64,000 bases of DNA from contig NZ_CM002139.1 in the NCBI RefSeq assembly GCF_000454545.1, positions 2,101,632-2,165,631 on the forward strand. Direction: 5' to 3'. This document shows, piece after piece, positions 20,707-33,412 of this stretch (position 1 is the stretch's first letter; the number at the start of each line of letters is the position of its first letter). The position numbers were made by a program, and so were the translations under genes. The notes beneath the pieces were generated by a model. That model saw nothing but the letters and a program-made list of their open reading frames with translations, did not search any database and had not been told where the DNA came from. This stretch comes from Xanthomonas cassavae CFBP 4642 (GTDB lineage: Bacteria; Pseudomonadota; Gammaproteobacteria; Xanthomonadales; Xanthomonadaceae).

Positions 20707-21348
20707 ATGGACCTGACCGATACCCAGCACGCCATCCTCGCCCTGATCGCAGAGCGCATTGACGCCGATGGCGTCCCGCCCTCGCAGACCGAGATCGCCC
20801 GTGCGTTTGGCTTCAAGGGCGTGCGCGCGGCGCAGTACCACCTCGAAGCCCTGGAGCAGGCCGGCGCAATCCGCCGTGTGCCGGGGCAGGCGCGCGGCAT
20901 CCGCCTGGCGGGGCAGGGCGCGCAGGCGCGCATGCTGGCGGTGAGCGCGCCGGAGCGCGACGACGTGCTGCGGTTGCCGGTGCTGGGCCGCGTGGCGGCG
21001 GGCCTGCCGATTGGTGCCGACATCGGCTCGGACGACTTCGTGGTACTGGATCGGGTGTTCTTCTCGCCATCGCCGGACTATCTGCTCAAGGTGCAGGGCG
21101 ATTCCATGCGCGACGAAGGCATCTTCAACGGCGATCTGATCGGCGTGCACCGCACCCGCGACGCGCGCTCCGGGCAGATCGTGGTGGCCCGGATCGATGA
21201 GGAGATCACGGTCAAACTGCTGAAGATCGGCAAGGACCGGATCCGGCTGCTGCCGCGCAACCCGGACTATGCCCCGATCGAAGTGCAGCCGGATCAGGAT
21301 TTCGCCATCGAAGGCCTGTACTGCGGGCTGCTGAGGCCTAATCGCTGA
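20707..21348 (+). CDS. lexA: LexA, SOS repressor
   Basis: LexA represses the DNA-damage regulon until RecA filaments trigger its self-cleavage. The 213-residue protein has an N-terminal winged helix ([20 protein letters not shown]), the Ala98-Gly99 cleavage site in GRVAAGLPI, the catalytic Ser133 in GDSMRDEG and Lys170 in [12 protein letters not shown] 20707 is preferred over an upstream in-frame ATG (20671) because that one would place the operator inside the gene. There is no Shine-Dalgarno site, which fits a leaderless mRNA. recA follows after 172 bp. Confidence 0.96.
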   Translation: MDLTDTQHAILALIAERIDADGVPPSQTEIARAFGFKGVRAAQYHLEALEQAGAIRRVPGQARGIRLAGQGAQARMLAVSAPERDDVLRLPVLGRVAAGLPIGADIGSDDFVVLDRVFFSPSPDYLLKVQGDSMRDEGIFNGDLIGVHRTRDARSGQIVVARIDEEITVKLLKIGKDRIRLLPRNPDYAPIEVQPDQDFAIEGLYCGLLRPNR

Positions 21349-21520
21349 GGGCTGTGCCGATGCCCGCGCTGGTCGTTTCCCCAGCCGGCATCGCAGTCTT
21401 TTCCGCTGCCCTGGACTGGATCGCATCGTTAATCTGAGTGTGTCGCCTGTAGTCTCAGCCTGTGCGATACACCGCCGCTACATTGGCTCCACCCCGAACT
21501 CACTGACAAGGATCACCCCG

Positions 21521-22555
<1,035 letters not shown>

Positions 22556-22808
22556 GCGGTCTTGGTGGCCGGGCACGCTGGCGACGTCTGGCGCGACCGG
22601 GATGCTGCAACGCGTTGTTCTCCTGGAAGGTGTGGCGGCCTCAGCTGCTCTGCTTCCGTCGGATGCGATTCGTTGATGTCGTTTCAGGTTTTTCTATCGC
22701 GGGAACGGCGGAGTCAGTGCCGTCGCGTCTCGCGGTAGATCTATCGAGGGCCAGGAGGGCAGGCGCCAGGGACGGCGCATTGATGCATAAATCGAGGGGC
22801 ACGTCACG

Positions 22809-23297
22809 ATGGACGAGCAAGAGCCCGCTCCCAAGCGGGGCCGCCGGTTCAAGGAGCAGACGCCGGTCCAACGCGCATTGGGGTTACTGGTGCGGCGCGA
22901 GCACTCGCGCAAGGAATTGAATCGCAAGCTGCTGGCGCGTGGGATCGAGCCGGGCGCCGCGCAGGCGGCCGTTGAACGCCTGGCGGGCGAGGGCTGGCAA
23001 GACGACACACGCTTTGCCGCCTCGGTCGTGCGAAACAGGGCCAGTTCGGGCTATGGTCCGTTGCACATCCGTGCAGAACTCGGTACCCACGGTCTGGACA
23101 GCGAGGCCATCAGCGCAGCGATGGCGACGTTCGAAGGCGATTGGACCGAAAATGCGCGCGACCTGGTCCGCCGTCGGTTCGGCGAACAGGGGCCGGTGGA
23201 TCTGCCTCAGCGGCGCAAGGCCGCCGATCTGCTGGCCCGGCGGGGTTTCGACAGCAACAGCATTCGCAGCGCCACGCGCTTCGACCTTGAGGACTGA
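22809..23297 (+). CDS. recX: RecX, RecA regulator
   Basis: RecX binds RecA filaments and limits their activity. The 162-residue protein is a tandem three-helix protein with [22 protein letters not shown] at the N-terminus and the [20 protein letters not shown] segment typical of the family. It follows recA by 253 bp, a longer gap than in many genomes. That gap contains no convincing gene. Confidence 0.93.
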   Translation: MDEQEPAPKRGRRFKEQTPVQRALGLLVRREHSRKELNRKLLARGIEPGAAQAAVERLAGEGWQDDTRFAASVVRNRASSGYGPLHIRAELGTHGLDSEAISAAMATFEGDWTENARDLVRRRFGEQGPVDLPQRRKAADLLARRGFDSNSIRSATRFDLED

Positions 23298-23398
23298 GGG
23301 CGTCAGGCCTGCTACCCTTCGTGGTTTCAGGTTGTTCCGCTCCTCTGCGCCCACATGTCATTGGGTGACCGGGACTGCCGCCCGCCCAATGCCAGCAC

Positions 23399-26047
<2,649 letters not shown>

Positions 26048-26133
26048 ACACTTGTCCTGCTATGCCTTGCTGGCTAGCAGGATGTCCCGCTACCATTTCT
26101 GGTCTATTCCCTTTACCTAGGGCGCGTCTCACT

Positions 26134-26177
26134 CAGGAGGCCGTCGATGCTGGTGGGAAACCCACCGGTTCCAGGAG
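26134..26177 (+). promoter_or_regulatory. csrA leader: hairpin between two AGGA motifs
   Basis: A 6-bp GGTGGG/CCCACC hairpin with an AAA loop (26152-26166) lies between CAGGAGG (26134-26140) and the ribosome site CAGGAG (26172-26177) of csrA. CsrA/RsmA binds A(N)GGA, often at ribosome sites including its own, so autoregulation at this leader is plausible. This is an inference from sequence. Confidence 0.45.
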
Positions 26178-26186
26178 ATTTGCAAA

Positions 26187-26399
26187 ATGTTGATCCTCAC
26201 TCGCCGGGTAGGCGAAACCTTGATGATCGGCGACTCGGTCACTGTTACCGTGCTCGGCGTCAAGGGTAATCAGGTGCGTATTGGCATCACCGCACCGAAG
26301 GATGTTGCTGTGCACCGCGAAGAAATTTACCAGCGCATCCAGCGTGGGGACGAGCCGGTGGCTTCTGGCGCGTATCACGGCGACGATTCTTCGAATTGA
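26187..26399 (+). CDS. csrA: CsrA/RsmA, post-transcriptional regulator
   Basis: CsrA dimers bind GGA motifs in mRNA leaders; in Xanthomonas RsmA controls virulence, motility and exopolysaccharide. The 70-residue protein carries [16 protein letters not shown] and [12 protein letters not shown] with the RNA-contacting Arg near residue 44. AGGAG lies 9 bp before ATG 26187. The alaS-csrA-tRNA-Ser order is conserved with E. coli. Confidence 0.97.
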   Translation: MLILTRRVGETLMIGDSVTVTVLGVKGNQVRIGITAPKDVAVHREEIYQRIQRGDEPVASGAYHGDDSSN

Positions 26400-26482
26400 T
26401 CGTCATAAAGGGTTTACGTTAGCCCCTCTTACCCGGTATTCTTCGCGGCCTGCCACGGACATCGCGGCAGGACGCAAAAACT

Positions 26483-26575
26483 GGAGCGATGCCCGAGTGG
26501 CTGAAGGGGCTCCCCTGCTAAGGGAGTATAGGGTCAAAAGCTCTATCGAGGGTTCGAATCCCTCTCGCTCCGCCA
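26483..26575 (+). tRNA. tRNA-Ser(GCT)
   Basis: This 93-nt class II tRNA has the acceptor stem GGAGCGA/TCGCTCC, encoded CCA (26573-26575), a long variable arm and T-loop GGTTCGAATCC. The anticodon GCT lies at 26517-26519 and reads AGC/AGU. It lies 83 bp after csrA and is followed by a strong terminator. Confidence 0.97.
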
Positions 26576-26585
26576 GTGTTCTATA

Positions 26586-26619
26586 CGCCCGCAAATGATT
26601 GATTTGCGGGCGTTTTTTT
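26586..26619 (+). terminator. Intrinsic terminator of tRNA-Ser
   Basis: A perfect 11-bp stem (CGCCCGCAAAT, 26586-26596, with 26602-26612) and a 5-nt loop are followed by seven T residues (26613-26619). It lies 10 bp after the tRNA 3' end. Confidence 0.95.
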
Positions 26620-27074
26620 GTGTTCGATGTTCGATGTCGATTTGAGCACTCAGCACTCAGCACTCAGGCAACAAGCGACGAGCGGGAGCCACGAACAACG
26701 GCGGAGCATAGGGTCGTACTCGCGCCCGTCAGGAAGCGTCGACATTGCGAGCTTCGCTTGGCCTGCACAGCAGGGTGACTGGTGCCATCGTTGCTTCTGT
26801 GGCTGCAGTCGCTCAAGCGACGTTTGAAGGCGGGGTAATTGCTCCATGCCCATGACCCTGCTGCCGGCGTTGTCGTTCATGGCCACCGTCTGGTGACTTG
26901 CGTGTTCGCTTCTCCCTTCGCTGTCGCTGCACTCATCGCCTGGAGCACTGAGTGGTTCGGCTCGGTTGAAGGTTCCGGCATCTGATTCGCTCGGTGATAC
27001 CGCGGGCGAACAGGTATCAAGTTGTGCGCACATGTGTCGCTAACGACGTAACCCATATCTCGGATTTCGACGCG
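26620..27074 (+). other. 455-bp intergenic region with a small tandem repeat
   Basis: No gene is supported between the tRNA terminator and the chemoreceptor. It contains three tandem copies of GCACTCA (26646-26666) and a short GTTCGAT duplication just before them. A promoter for the chemoreceptor must lie here, but I see no clear sigma54 or FliA consensus. Confidence 0.5.
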
Positions 27075-29051
27075 ATGCGCCTACCGCTGCTTGGACGCCT
27101 GTTCTCTTCCTCGAGTCGCGGCCTGCAGCACAAGGCCAATGCGGTAGACCGGGTGATGGCGGTGATCGAATTCGATCTGGATGGCCGCATCCTGGATGCG
27201 AACCAGAACTTCCTTTCGTTGATGGGATACCGGCTGGAGGAGGTGGTCGGCCAGCATCACCGAATGTTCGTCACCCCAAACGACTGCGACAGCGAAAGCT
27301 ATCGCCAGTTCTGGGATGCGTTGCGCCGCGGGGACTTCAATGCCGGGCGCTTCTGCCGGGTGGACAAGCGTGGCCGCGAGGTCTGGATCAATGCCTCCTA
27401 CAATCCCTTGCTCGATCGTTCGGGCAAGGCGTATCGCGTGGTGAAGTACGCCACCGACATCACCGAGCAGGTGCGCCAGACCGCCGATTTCGAGGGGCGG
27501 ATCGACGCGATCGACAAGGTGATGGCCGTGATCGAGTTCTCGCTCGATGGCACGGTGCTCGATGCCAACCAGAATTTCCTGCAGGTCATGGGGTACCGGC
27601 TGGACGAGATCCGCGGCAAGCACCATGGCATGTTCGTGGATGCGGCCACGCGTCAGTCGGTGGCGTATCACGCGTTCTGGGAATCGCTCGGGCGCGGTGC
27701 GTTCGACGCCGGCCGCTACAAGCGCGTCGGCAAGAATGGCCAGGACGTCTGGATCCAGGCCTCCTACAACCCGGTGCTCGACGAGCACGGGCGGCCATAC
27801 AAGGTGGTCAAGTACGCCACCGACGTGACCCGCCAGGTGATCGAATCGGCCGATGCGGATGGTCGCATCCAGGCCATCGACAAGGTGATGGGGGTGATCG
27901 AGTTCGATCTGGCGGGCCGGGTGCTGACTGCCAACGACAACTTCCTGGCGATCCTGGGCTATACGCCGGAGGAGGCGATCGGCCAGCATCATGGGATCTT
28001 CGTCGATGCGGCCTTTCGCGCGTCGGAGGACTACCGGCATTTCTGGGCGAAACTGGCGCGTGGCCAGTTCGACGCCGGGCGTTACCGCCGCCTGCGCAAG
28101 GATGGCAGCCCGGTGTGGATCCAGGCGTCCTATAACCCCATCCTGGATGTCTCCGGGCGGCCGTACAAGGTGGTCAAGTACGCTACCGATGTGACCGATC
28201 AGGTGCGCTCGGCCGAGCGCATGCGCGACCTCATGCGGCAGACCATGAGCATTGCGCAGAACGTGCAACGCGAATCGCACCATATTTCCGTCAGTAACCA
28301 GGAACTGGTCAAGCGCGTTTCTGCGCAGTCCGGCGCAGTGGCGCAGACCTCCAGCACCATCGATCAGCTGGCCGCCACTGTGCGCACCAACTCCGAGAAC
28401 GCCGGCTCGGCGCAGCGTATGGCCGAAGAGTCTGCAGCAGTGGCGCGGCGCGGTGCCGATGTCATCGCCGCAGTGGTGCAGACCACCGCCGGCATACGTT
28501 CGGCCACCGACCGGATCGGGCAGATCATCGAGGTCATCGACGGCATCGCCTTCCAGACCAATATCCTGGCGCTCAACGCAGCCGTGGAGGCCGCGCGTGC
28601 CGGCGAACAGGGGCGTGGGTTTGCGGTCGTGGCCACCGAAGTGCGCAGCCTGGCGCAGCGCTGCAGCGTGTCGGCCAGGGAGATCCGCTCGTTGATCGAC
28701 AATGCGACCGACCAGGTGGGCGATGGAACGCGGCTGGCCGAGCAGGCCGGTGTGGTGATGCAGGATCTGGTGACATCGGTGCTGCGCGTCACCGCGACGG
28801 TGGAACAGATTGCCGCTGCCAGCCATGAGCAGGCGCAGGATATTTCCACCGCCAACACTGCCTTGCAATCGATCGGCGTGCAGGCGCGTGACCAGGCGCA
28901 GATGGTGGATGACCTGGCGCGTTCGGCGCGCGTGCTGGAGGCCGATGCCGATGCGTTGTTCGCGCTGGTCAACGGCGATGCCGAGGGCGCCGTGCCGCAA
29001 GTCGCCAGTGCGGATGCCGCCGCGCAGCGGGTCCCCCCGCAGGCTGCATGA
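27075..29051 (+). CDS. Soluble methyl-accepting chemoreceptor with three tandem PAS domains
   Basis: This 658-residue chemoreceptor has no signal peptide or membrane span. Three PAS domains start near residues 23, 145 and 267, each about 122 residues and strongly alike (VMAVIEF.LDG, NQNFL, KYATD.T), so they arose by duplication. The signalling domain has the hairpin core [20 protein letters not shown]. The C-terminus (PPQAA) lacks a CheR/CheB docking pentapeptide. It probably senses an intracellular cue such as redox state or a bound cofactor; the ligand is unknown. ATG 27075 is chosen as the Met nearest the first PAS domain, though the frame is open to 26994. Confidence 0.92.
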   Translation: MRLPLLGRLFSSSSRGLQHKANAVDRVMAVIEFDLDGRILDANQNFLSLMGYRLEEVVGQHHRMFVTPNDCDSESYRQFWDALRRGDFNAGRFCRVDKRGREVWINASYNPLLDRSGKAYRVVKYATDITEQVRQTADFEGRIDAIDKVMAVIEFSLDGTVLDANQNFLQVMGYRLDEIRGKHHGMFVDAATRQSVAYHAFWESLGRGAFDAGRYKRVGKNGQDVWIQASYNPVLDEHGRPYKVVKYATDVTRQVIESADADGRIQAIDKVMGVIEFDLAGRVLTANDNFLAILGYTPEEAIGQHHGIFVDAAFRASEDYRHFWAKLARGQFDAGRYRRLRKDGSPVWIQASYNPILDVSGRPYKVVKYATDVTDQVRSAERMRDLMRQTMSIAQNVQRESHHISVSNQELVKRVSAQSGAVAQTSSTIDQLAATVRTNSENAGSAQRMAEESAAVARRGADVIAAVVQTTAGIRSATDRIGQIIEVIDGIAFQTNILALNAAVEAARAGEQGRGFAVVATEVRSLAQRCSVSAREIRSLIDNATDQVGDGTRLAEQAGVVMQDLVTSVLRVTATVEQIAAASHEQAQDISTANTALQSIGVQARDQAQMVDDLARSARVLEADADALFALVNGDAEGAVPQVASADAAAQRVPPQAA

Positions 29052-29406
29052 CGCTGAGCGGCCTCGGTCTTGGTGTCGCGTCACCGACACGGCGCCGGAG
29101 CACTGCGCAAAGACAGGCCAATGGCCTGAAAGCCGGCATGGACGAATCGAGGCTTCACTCCATCCGCTCGGCCTGCCTGCGGGACGTGGGCGATCGGTCG
29201 CCTTCCCGGTACATCCAGCTCACGTGGTCGCCGCATCGCCACCGCCAATGCCGGGCGTGGGCGATGGCCGCAGGTCAGCGCAACCGCAAACGGCCAGGCA
29301 GGCCGGTGCCTGCGCAAGACAAGAAGACGGCGCCCCGCCGAAGCAAGGCGCCGCTCGTTCTCTGCTTCCCCCAGCTGTCGGCGAGGGGGGGGGCGCGTGT
29401 GTCCGG
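29052..29406. other. 355-bp gap between convergent genes
   Basis: No coding sequence or RNA is recognised between the chemoreceptor and the pirin gene. It contains a run of nine G residues (29385-29393) just before the pirin stop and a GGCGCC-rich stretch (29331-29353) that could fold. Convergent terminators are expected but none is clear. Confidence 0.45.
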
Positions 29407-30108
29407 TTACTTGGGCAGATCGAATACCAGCACTTCGGCATCGCGTGCGTCGGCCAGGACGATCTGCGGCTCGCCGATGACCTGCGCCGCATCGCCGGCA
29501 GACAACACCTGCCCGTTGACGGTGAGGCTGCCGCGGGCCACTTGCACATAGCCGATGCGGCCTTCAGCCAGCGGTTGCTGCAGGCGGACGTCGCCATCGA
29601 GAATCGACGCATACAGCCGTGCATCCTGATGCAGGCGCAGCGAGCCATCGTCACCGCCCGGCGAGGCGATCAGGCGCAGCTGGTTGCGCTTGCTGTCGGT
29701 GTCGAAGTGCTTTTCTTCGTAGCTCGGCTCGATCCCGGCGCGTTCGGGCATCACCCAGATCTGCAGGAAGTGCACCGGCTCGCTGGCCGAATGATTGAAC
29801 TCGCTGTGGGTGACGCCGCTGCCGGCGCTCATGCGCTGCACGTCGCCGTAGTGCAGGACCGACCCGGTGCCCATGCTGTCCTTGTGTTCCAGCGCGCCGC
29901 CCAGGACGTAGGAAATGATCTCCATGTCGCGGTGGGCGTGGGTGCCGAAGCCTTCGCCCGGGGTCACCTTGTCTTCGTTGATCACCCGCAGTGGGCCGAT
30001 GCCCATGTGGCGCGGGTCGTGGTAGCTGGCGAAGGAAAAGGTATGGCGCGAGGACAGCCAACCATGCTCGGCGCGGCCACGGGTTTCGCTCTTGCGGACA
30101 TTCAACAT
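29407..30108 (-). CDS. Pirin-family cupin protein
   Basis: The 233-residue bicupin has the pirin signatures WLSSRHTFSFASYHDP, GFGTHAHRDMEIISYVL (two metal-binding His) and GVTHSEFNH (third His and Glu). Bacterial pirins are cytosolic iron proteins; some act as quercetin dioxygenases, others modulate enzymes. The frame is open upstream, but MLNVRKSETRG at 30108 is the family N-terminus. It is divergent from a LysR gene 135 bp away, a pairing in which the regulator usually controls its neighbour. Confidence 0.92.
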   Translation of the reverse strand: MLNVRKSETRGRAEHGWLSSRHTFSFASYHDPRHMGIGPLRVINEDKVTPGEGFGTHAHRDMEIISYVLGGALEHKDSMGTGSVLHYGDVQRMSAGSGVTHSEFNHSASEPVHFLQIWVMPERAGIEPSYEEKHFDTDSKRNQLRLIASPGGDDGSLRLHQDARLYASILDGDVRLQQPLAEGRIGYVQVARGSLTVNGQVLSAGDAAQVIGEPQIVLADARDAEVLVFDLPK

Positions 30109-30243
30109 GCTGCTTCTCTTGGTAGATTCGAGTTGGCGCCGGGATGTGAATCGGTGTGCCAGCGGCTTGATGCGTAGTCTCCGCTTCTGCATGACGAAGA
30201 AAAAGCGAGTGGATTTGGCCAATATCATCGAAAAAATCGAACA

Positions 30244-31188
30244 ATGAAAATCAGCCTGGAAGCGTTGCAGATTCTGGATGCGATCGACCGCCGTGGGTCA
30301 TTCGCCGCCGCTGCCAAGGTGTTGTTCAAGGTGCCCTCGACCATCTCCTACACGGTGGCCAAGCTGGAAGAGGATCTGGGCGTGCAGCTGTTCGAGCGCT
30401 TTGGGCCGAAGGCGACCCCTACCCAGGCCGGGCGCGAACTGCTGCGCGAAGGCCGCCACCTGTTGCGTGCGGCGCAGGAGTTGGAAGTGCGGGTGCGGCG
30501 GGTGGCCTCGGGCTGGGAATCGGACTTTGCGATCGGGCTGGATGCGATCCTGCCTGCGGCACTGCTGCAGGCGCAGATCCTGGCGTTCTACCAGGTGGCC
30601 GACAGCACGCGGCTGCGGGTCCTGAGCGAATCGCTTTCAGGCGGTTGGGAGGCCTTGCTGGACCGGCGGGTGGACCTGATCGTGGCGGCAGGCGAGGGGC
30701 CAAGCGGTGGCGGCTATGTCGCCGAGCCGATCGGCAGTGTGCGGTTCGTGTTTGCGGTGGCGGCCGGCCATCCGTTGGCGGGCGCCCGCTTGCTGGGGCC
30801 GGCCGAGCTGGCCGACCACCGCGCGATCGCGGTGGCCGATTCGGCGCGGCGGTTGCTGCCGCGTACCGTGGGACTGTTGTCCGGGCGCGATGTGCTGACG
30901 GTACCGGACATGCACACCAAGCTGCTGCTGCAACTGGCCGGTGTGGGCTATGGCTTCCTGCCCGAGCCGTACGCGCGCGGTGCGTTGCAGGATGGTCGCT
31001 TGCAGGAGGTGCCGGTGGAGACGCGCAAGGCCGATGAAACCTTTTACCTGGCGTGGCGGCCGAGCGAGGAGGGCGAGGCCCTGAACTGGTGGCGCCAGGC
31101 GTTGCGTAGCGAGGGGCTGTTCGAGCACTGGTCGCAGTCGCTGGCCGAAACGTATCGTTCCGTTGCCGCCGGGCAGTCGCGCGGCTAG
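30244..31188 (+). CDS. LysR-family regulator, divergent from pirin
   Basis: The 314-residue regulator has an N-terminal helix-turn-helix (GSFAAAAKVLFKVPSTISYTV) and the LysR effector domain. Its likely target is the divergent pirin gene. The segment just before its ATG contains TCGA-AAAAA-TCGA (30229-30241), an AT-rich dyad in otherwise GC-rich DNA that could be its binding site. The effector is unknown. Confidence 0.9.
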   Translation: MKISLEALQILDAIDRRGSFAAAAKVLFKVPSTISYTVAKLEEDLGVQLFERFGPKATPTQAGRELLREGRHLLRAAQELEVRVRRVASGWESDFAIGLDAILPAALLQAQILAFYQVADSTRLRVLSESLSGGWEALLDRRVDLIVAAGEGPSGGGYVAEPIGSVRFVFAVAAGHPLAGARLLGPAELADHRAIAVADSARRLLPRTVGLLSGRDVLTVPDMHTKLLLQLAGVGYGFLPEPYARGALQDGRLQEVPVETRKADETFYLAWRPSEEGEALNWWRQALRSEGLFEHWSQSLAETYRSVAAGQSRG

Positions 31189-31232
31189 GCAAGCGCGGAT
31201 AATGCCCGCTTGCCGTCGCGCAGGATCCCCGC

Positions 31233-32231
31233 ATGCAAGGCTTGATCGAACAGTACGGATTGGCACTGGTGTTCGCCAACGTGCTGGCGTTGTCGCTCGG
31301 GCTGCCGGTCCCGGCACTGCCGACGTTGGTGCTGGTGGGCGCAGGCTACGCGCTGGCGGGCGGCAGCGATGCCTGGCTGGCAGGCCTGGCGGCGTGGGGT
31401 GTGTCGGTACTGGCAAGCCTGCTGGGTGATCTGGCCTGGTATCTGGCCGGCCGCCGCTTCGGCAACCGCACCTTGCAGTCGCTGTGCCGCCTGTCGTTGT
31501 CGCGCGACACCTGCATGAAGCAGACCGAGCGATTCTTCTCGCGCTGGGGCGTGCGCGTGCTGGCGGTGGCCAAGTTCGTGCCCGGCCTGTCGATGGTGTC
31601 GGTGCCGATGGCCGGTGCCAGCCAGGTACGGTTGGCGTTTCTGCGCTACGACGCGTTCGGCGCCGCCTTGTGGGCGCTGTCCGGCCTGAGCCTGGGGGCG
31701 CTGTTCGCCGATCAGGTGCAGGACGTGCTGGCGTTCCTGTCCGAGCTGGGGTCCGGCGCGGTGGTGGTGCTGGCGGCGCTGCTGGCCTGCTATGTCGGCT
31801 GGCGCTGGTGGCGGCGGCAGACCTTGCTGCGCTCGCTGGAGCACGCGCGTATCGCGGTGGACGAGCTGGTGCCGCTGCTGAATGGCGACGAAGCGCTACG
31901 GCCGACGGTGCTGGATATCCGTGCGCCGGGCCATCGCGATCTGCAGCCGTACACGATTCCCGGCGCGGTGTTTGCCGACGAGCGTCAGCTTGCGCAGATC
32001 CTGGCCAGCGTGCCGCGCGAGCGCAGTGTGGTGATTTATTGCGCGTGTCCGGACGAGGTGTCGGCGGCGTGGTTGGCCGGTCGGATGCGCGAGCGCGGAT
32101 ATCGCGACGTGCGGCCGTTGCTGGGTGGGCTGGATGCATGGCGCGACGCCGGGCATCCGGTGACCTCGCTGCTGCCGGTGGCGGTGGTTTCCCGGACCGA
32201 TGTGCTGGGTGCGATGGCCTCGCCGCAGTGA
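31233..32231 (+). CDS. DedA-type membrane protein fused to a rhodanese domain
   Basis: The 332-residue protein has an N-terminal DedA/SNARE-associated membrane domain (about residues 1-195, with FVPGLSMVSVPMAGAS as the DedA signature) and a C-terminal cytosolic rhodanese domain (about 205-315). The rhodanese active-site loop starts with Cys in VIYCACPDEVSAAWLA. DedA proteins include polyprenyl-phosphate and lipid transporters, and rhodaneses bind sulfane sulfur; what the fusion does is unknown. It begins 44 bp after the LysR gene and may share its transcript. Confidence 0.9.
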   Translation: MQGLIEQYGLALVFANVLALSLGLPVPALPTLVLVGAGYALAGGSDAWLAGLAAWGVSVLASLLGDLAWYLAGRRFGNRTLQSLCRLSLSRDTCMKQTERFFSRWGVRVLAVAKFVPGLSMVSVPMAGASQVRLAFLRYDAFGAALWALSGLSLGALFADQVQDVLAFLSELGSGAVVVLAALLACYVGWRWWRRQTLLRSLEHARIAVDELVPLLNGDEALRPTVLDIRAPGHRDLQPYTIPGAVFADERQLAQILASVPRERSVVIYCACPDEVSAAWLAGRMRERGYRDVRPLLGGLDAWRDAGHPVTSLLPVAVVSRTDVLGAMASPQ

Positions 32232-32329
32232 GGCGCTGTTCTGCGGCGCGGGTGCTGATCTTGGCACTTGCTGCGTCGCGTTCGCCGCGTGGCAACAGCG
32301 CAGCCACGCCGTGCACTCGAACGACAGGC

Positions 32330-32353
32330 AAAAAAATGACCAGCAAGCTGGTC
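32330..32353 (-). terminator. Terminator of the first tRNA-Arg
   Basis: The 7-bp stem GACCAGC/GCTGGTC (32338-32353) with a 2-nt centre is followed, on the minus strand, by a T7 run (A7 at 32330-32336). It lies 14 bp past the tRNA 3' end. A GTTTTC tail on the plus strand may let it also stop the DedA-rhodanese transcript. Confidence 0.85.
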
Positions 32354-32367
32354 GTTTTCTTCAAGAT

Positions 32368-32444
32368 TGGTGCGCCCGGAGAGATTCGAACTCCCGACCG
32401 CCTGGTTCGTAGCCAGGTACTCTATCCAACTGAGCTACGGGCGC
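32368..32444 (-). tRNA. tRNA-Arg(ACG), copy 1
   Basis: This 77-nt tRNA with encoded CCA has the acceptor stem GCGCCCG/CGGGCGC and T-arm GGAGTTCGAATCTCC. The anticodon ACG (read after A34-to-I editing as CGN) sits in the loop CTACGAA. It is identical in sequence to the copy at 32554-32630. Confidence 0.97.
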
Positions 32445-32511
32445 ATTATCTTGTTTTGACTTGCATTTCTGACTTGCAGATCCGTCGCGATGCGATCGGA
32501 CCCCTGTAACT

Positions 32512-32536
32512 AAAAAGACAGCGGTTGAAGGCTGTC
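32512..32536 (-). terminator. Terminator of the second tRNA-Arg
   Basis: The stem GACAGC/GCTGTC (32517-32522 with 32531-32536) has an 8-nt loop and is followed, on the minus strand, by T5 (32512-32516). It lies between the two tRNA copies, so each copy appears to be a separate unit. Confidence 0.8.
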
Positions 32537-32553
32537 TCTTGTTGTTCTGAAGA

Positions 32554-32630
32554 TGGTGCGCCCGGAGAGATTCGAACTCCCGACCGCCTGGTTCGTAGCC
32601 AGGTACTCTATCCAACTGAGCTACGGGCGC
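32554..32630 (-). tRNA. tRNA-Arg(ACG), copy 2
   Basis: This copy is base-for-base identical to copy 1 over all 77 nt, including CCA and the anticodon ACG. The copies are 109 bp apart, and the spacer is not duplicated. The gene is upstream of copy 1 in the direction of transcription. Confidence 0.97.
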
Positions 32631-32670
32631 ATCGTCAGGAGCGGAATTATGCGGATGCCCGGAGTCCTCG

Positions 32671-33412
32671 TCAATCCCTTTGTGACATTAGCTTGTCGCC
32701 ACCCCCATCGCCAAGACGCCGCTGCAGCGCGGCGGCCACGGCGGCAGGCGTCTTCATCCATGCGAAGTGATCGCTGCGCGCGCCCAGTTGCGCATCGTCC
32801 AAGGCGACACGTTCGGCATGTGCCTGCGGCATTTTCTGCAGCAGGGCCTGCAAGGCGAAGGGCGGGCCGAAGCAGTCGCGTGCGAAGGTCACTGCGCTGA
32901 TCGGCAGATCGAGTTGGCCCAGCGCCTGCTCGAGATCCCACGACGTGCCTGCCGCACGATAGCGATTGCTGCGACCGACCTGCGCCCAATCGGCGATCAG
33001 GCTGCGCGCCTCGGTGCCGCCAAACCCGAGGGCTCGCCCGTGCAGCACGCCTTGCGTGCGTGCCAGCCATGGCAGCAGCCGGAAGATCAGCGGCAGGCCG
33101 TAGCGCATCGGTACCGGAAAATTACGCCAGTACGGCGAGCCGCTGGCGACCAGCCACAGCTGTGCGATCCGGGCCGGCTGCAACGCGGCATGGCAGCAAG
33201 CCAGTTGGCCGCCCAGGCTATGACCGCCCAGCACGCACGGCAGCTGCGGGTCATGCAGGTCGAGCAGCGCGCGGCTGGTAGTGCCGCGCGGCACCGCCCA
33301 GTGCCGGCAGCCACAGCAGGCTGGCGATCGGCCGCGCCGGTGCGTGGCGCAGCACCTGCCAGGCATGTCCATCCGCGGCGGCCACGGCGAGCGTGCTGGC
33401 GTGCGCGCTCAT
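32671..33412 (-). pseudogene. Alpha/beta hydrolase with internal deletion and frameshift
   Basis: The gene starts at ATG 33412, overlapping the thiD stop (ATGA). It reads as a normal hydrolase N-terminus for about 47 codons (LLWLPALGGAARHYQP) and then runs into a stop. From about 33270 a different frame continues with SRALLDLHDPQLP, the nucleophile elbow GGHSLGGQ, an Asp in TFARDC and the C-terminal His in ARSDHFAWM. The middle of the fold (roughly 40 residues between GG-RHYQP and the nucleophile) is missing and the frames no longer match. Intact homologues would be near 285 residues. The catalytic triad survives, but a full-length protein cannot be made without frame repair. Confidence 0.8.

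Noticed and set aside
26646..26666. Three tandem GCACTCA copies as a possible CRISPR or origin iteron
   Set aside because: Units of 7 bp without spacers, only three copies, and no cas or replication gene nearby.
29385..29393. Run of nine G as a phase-variation tract
   Set aside because: It lies in a gap just outside the pirin stop, not in a coding region or a promoter of a surface gene.
32361..32650. Short reading frames across the two tRNA-Arg genes on both strands
   Set aside because: They are translations of tRNA sequence; such peptides are a well-known annotation artefact.
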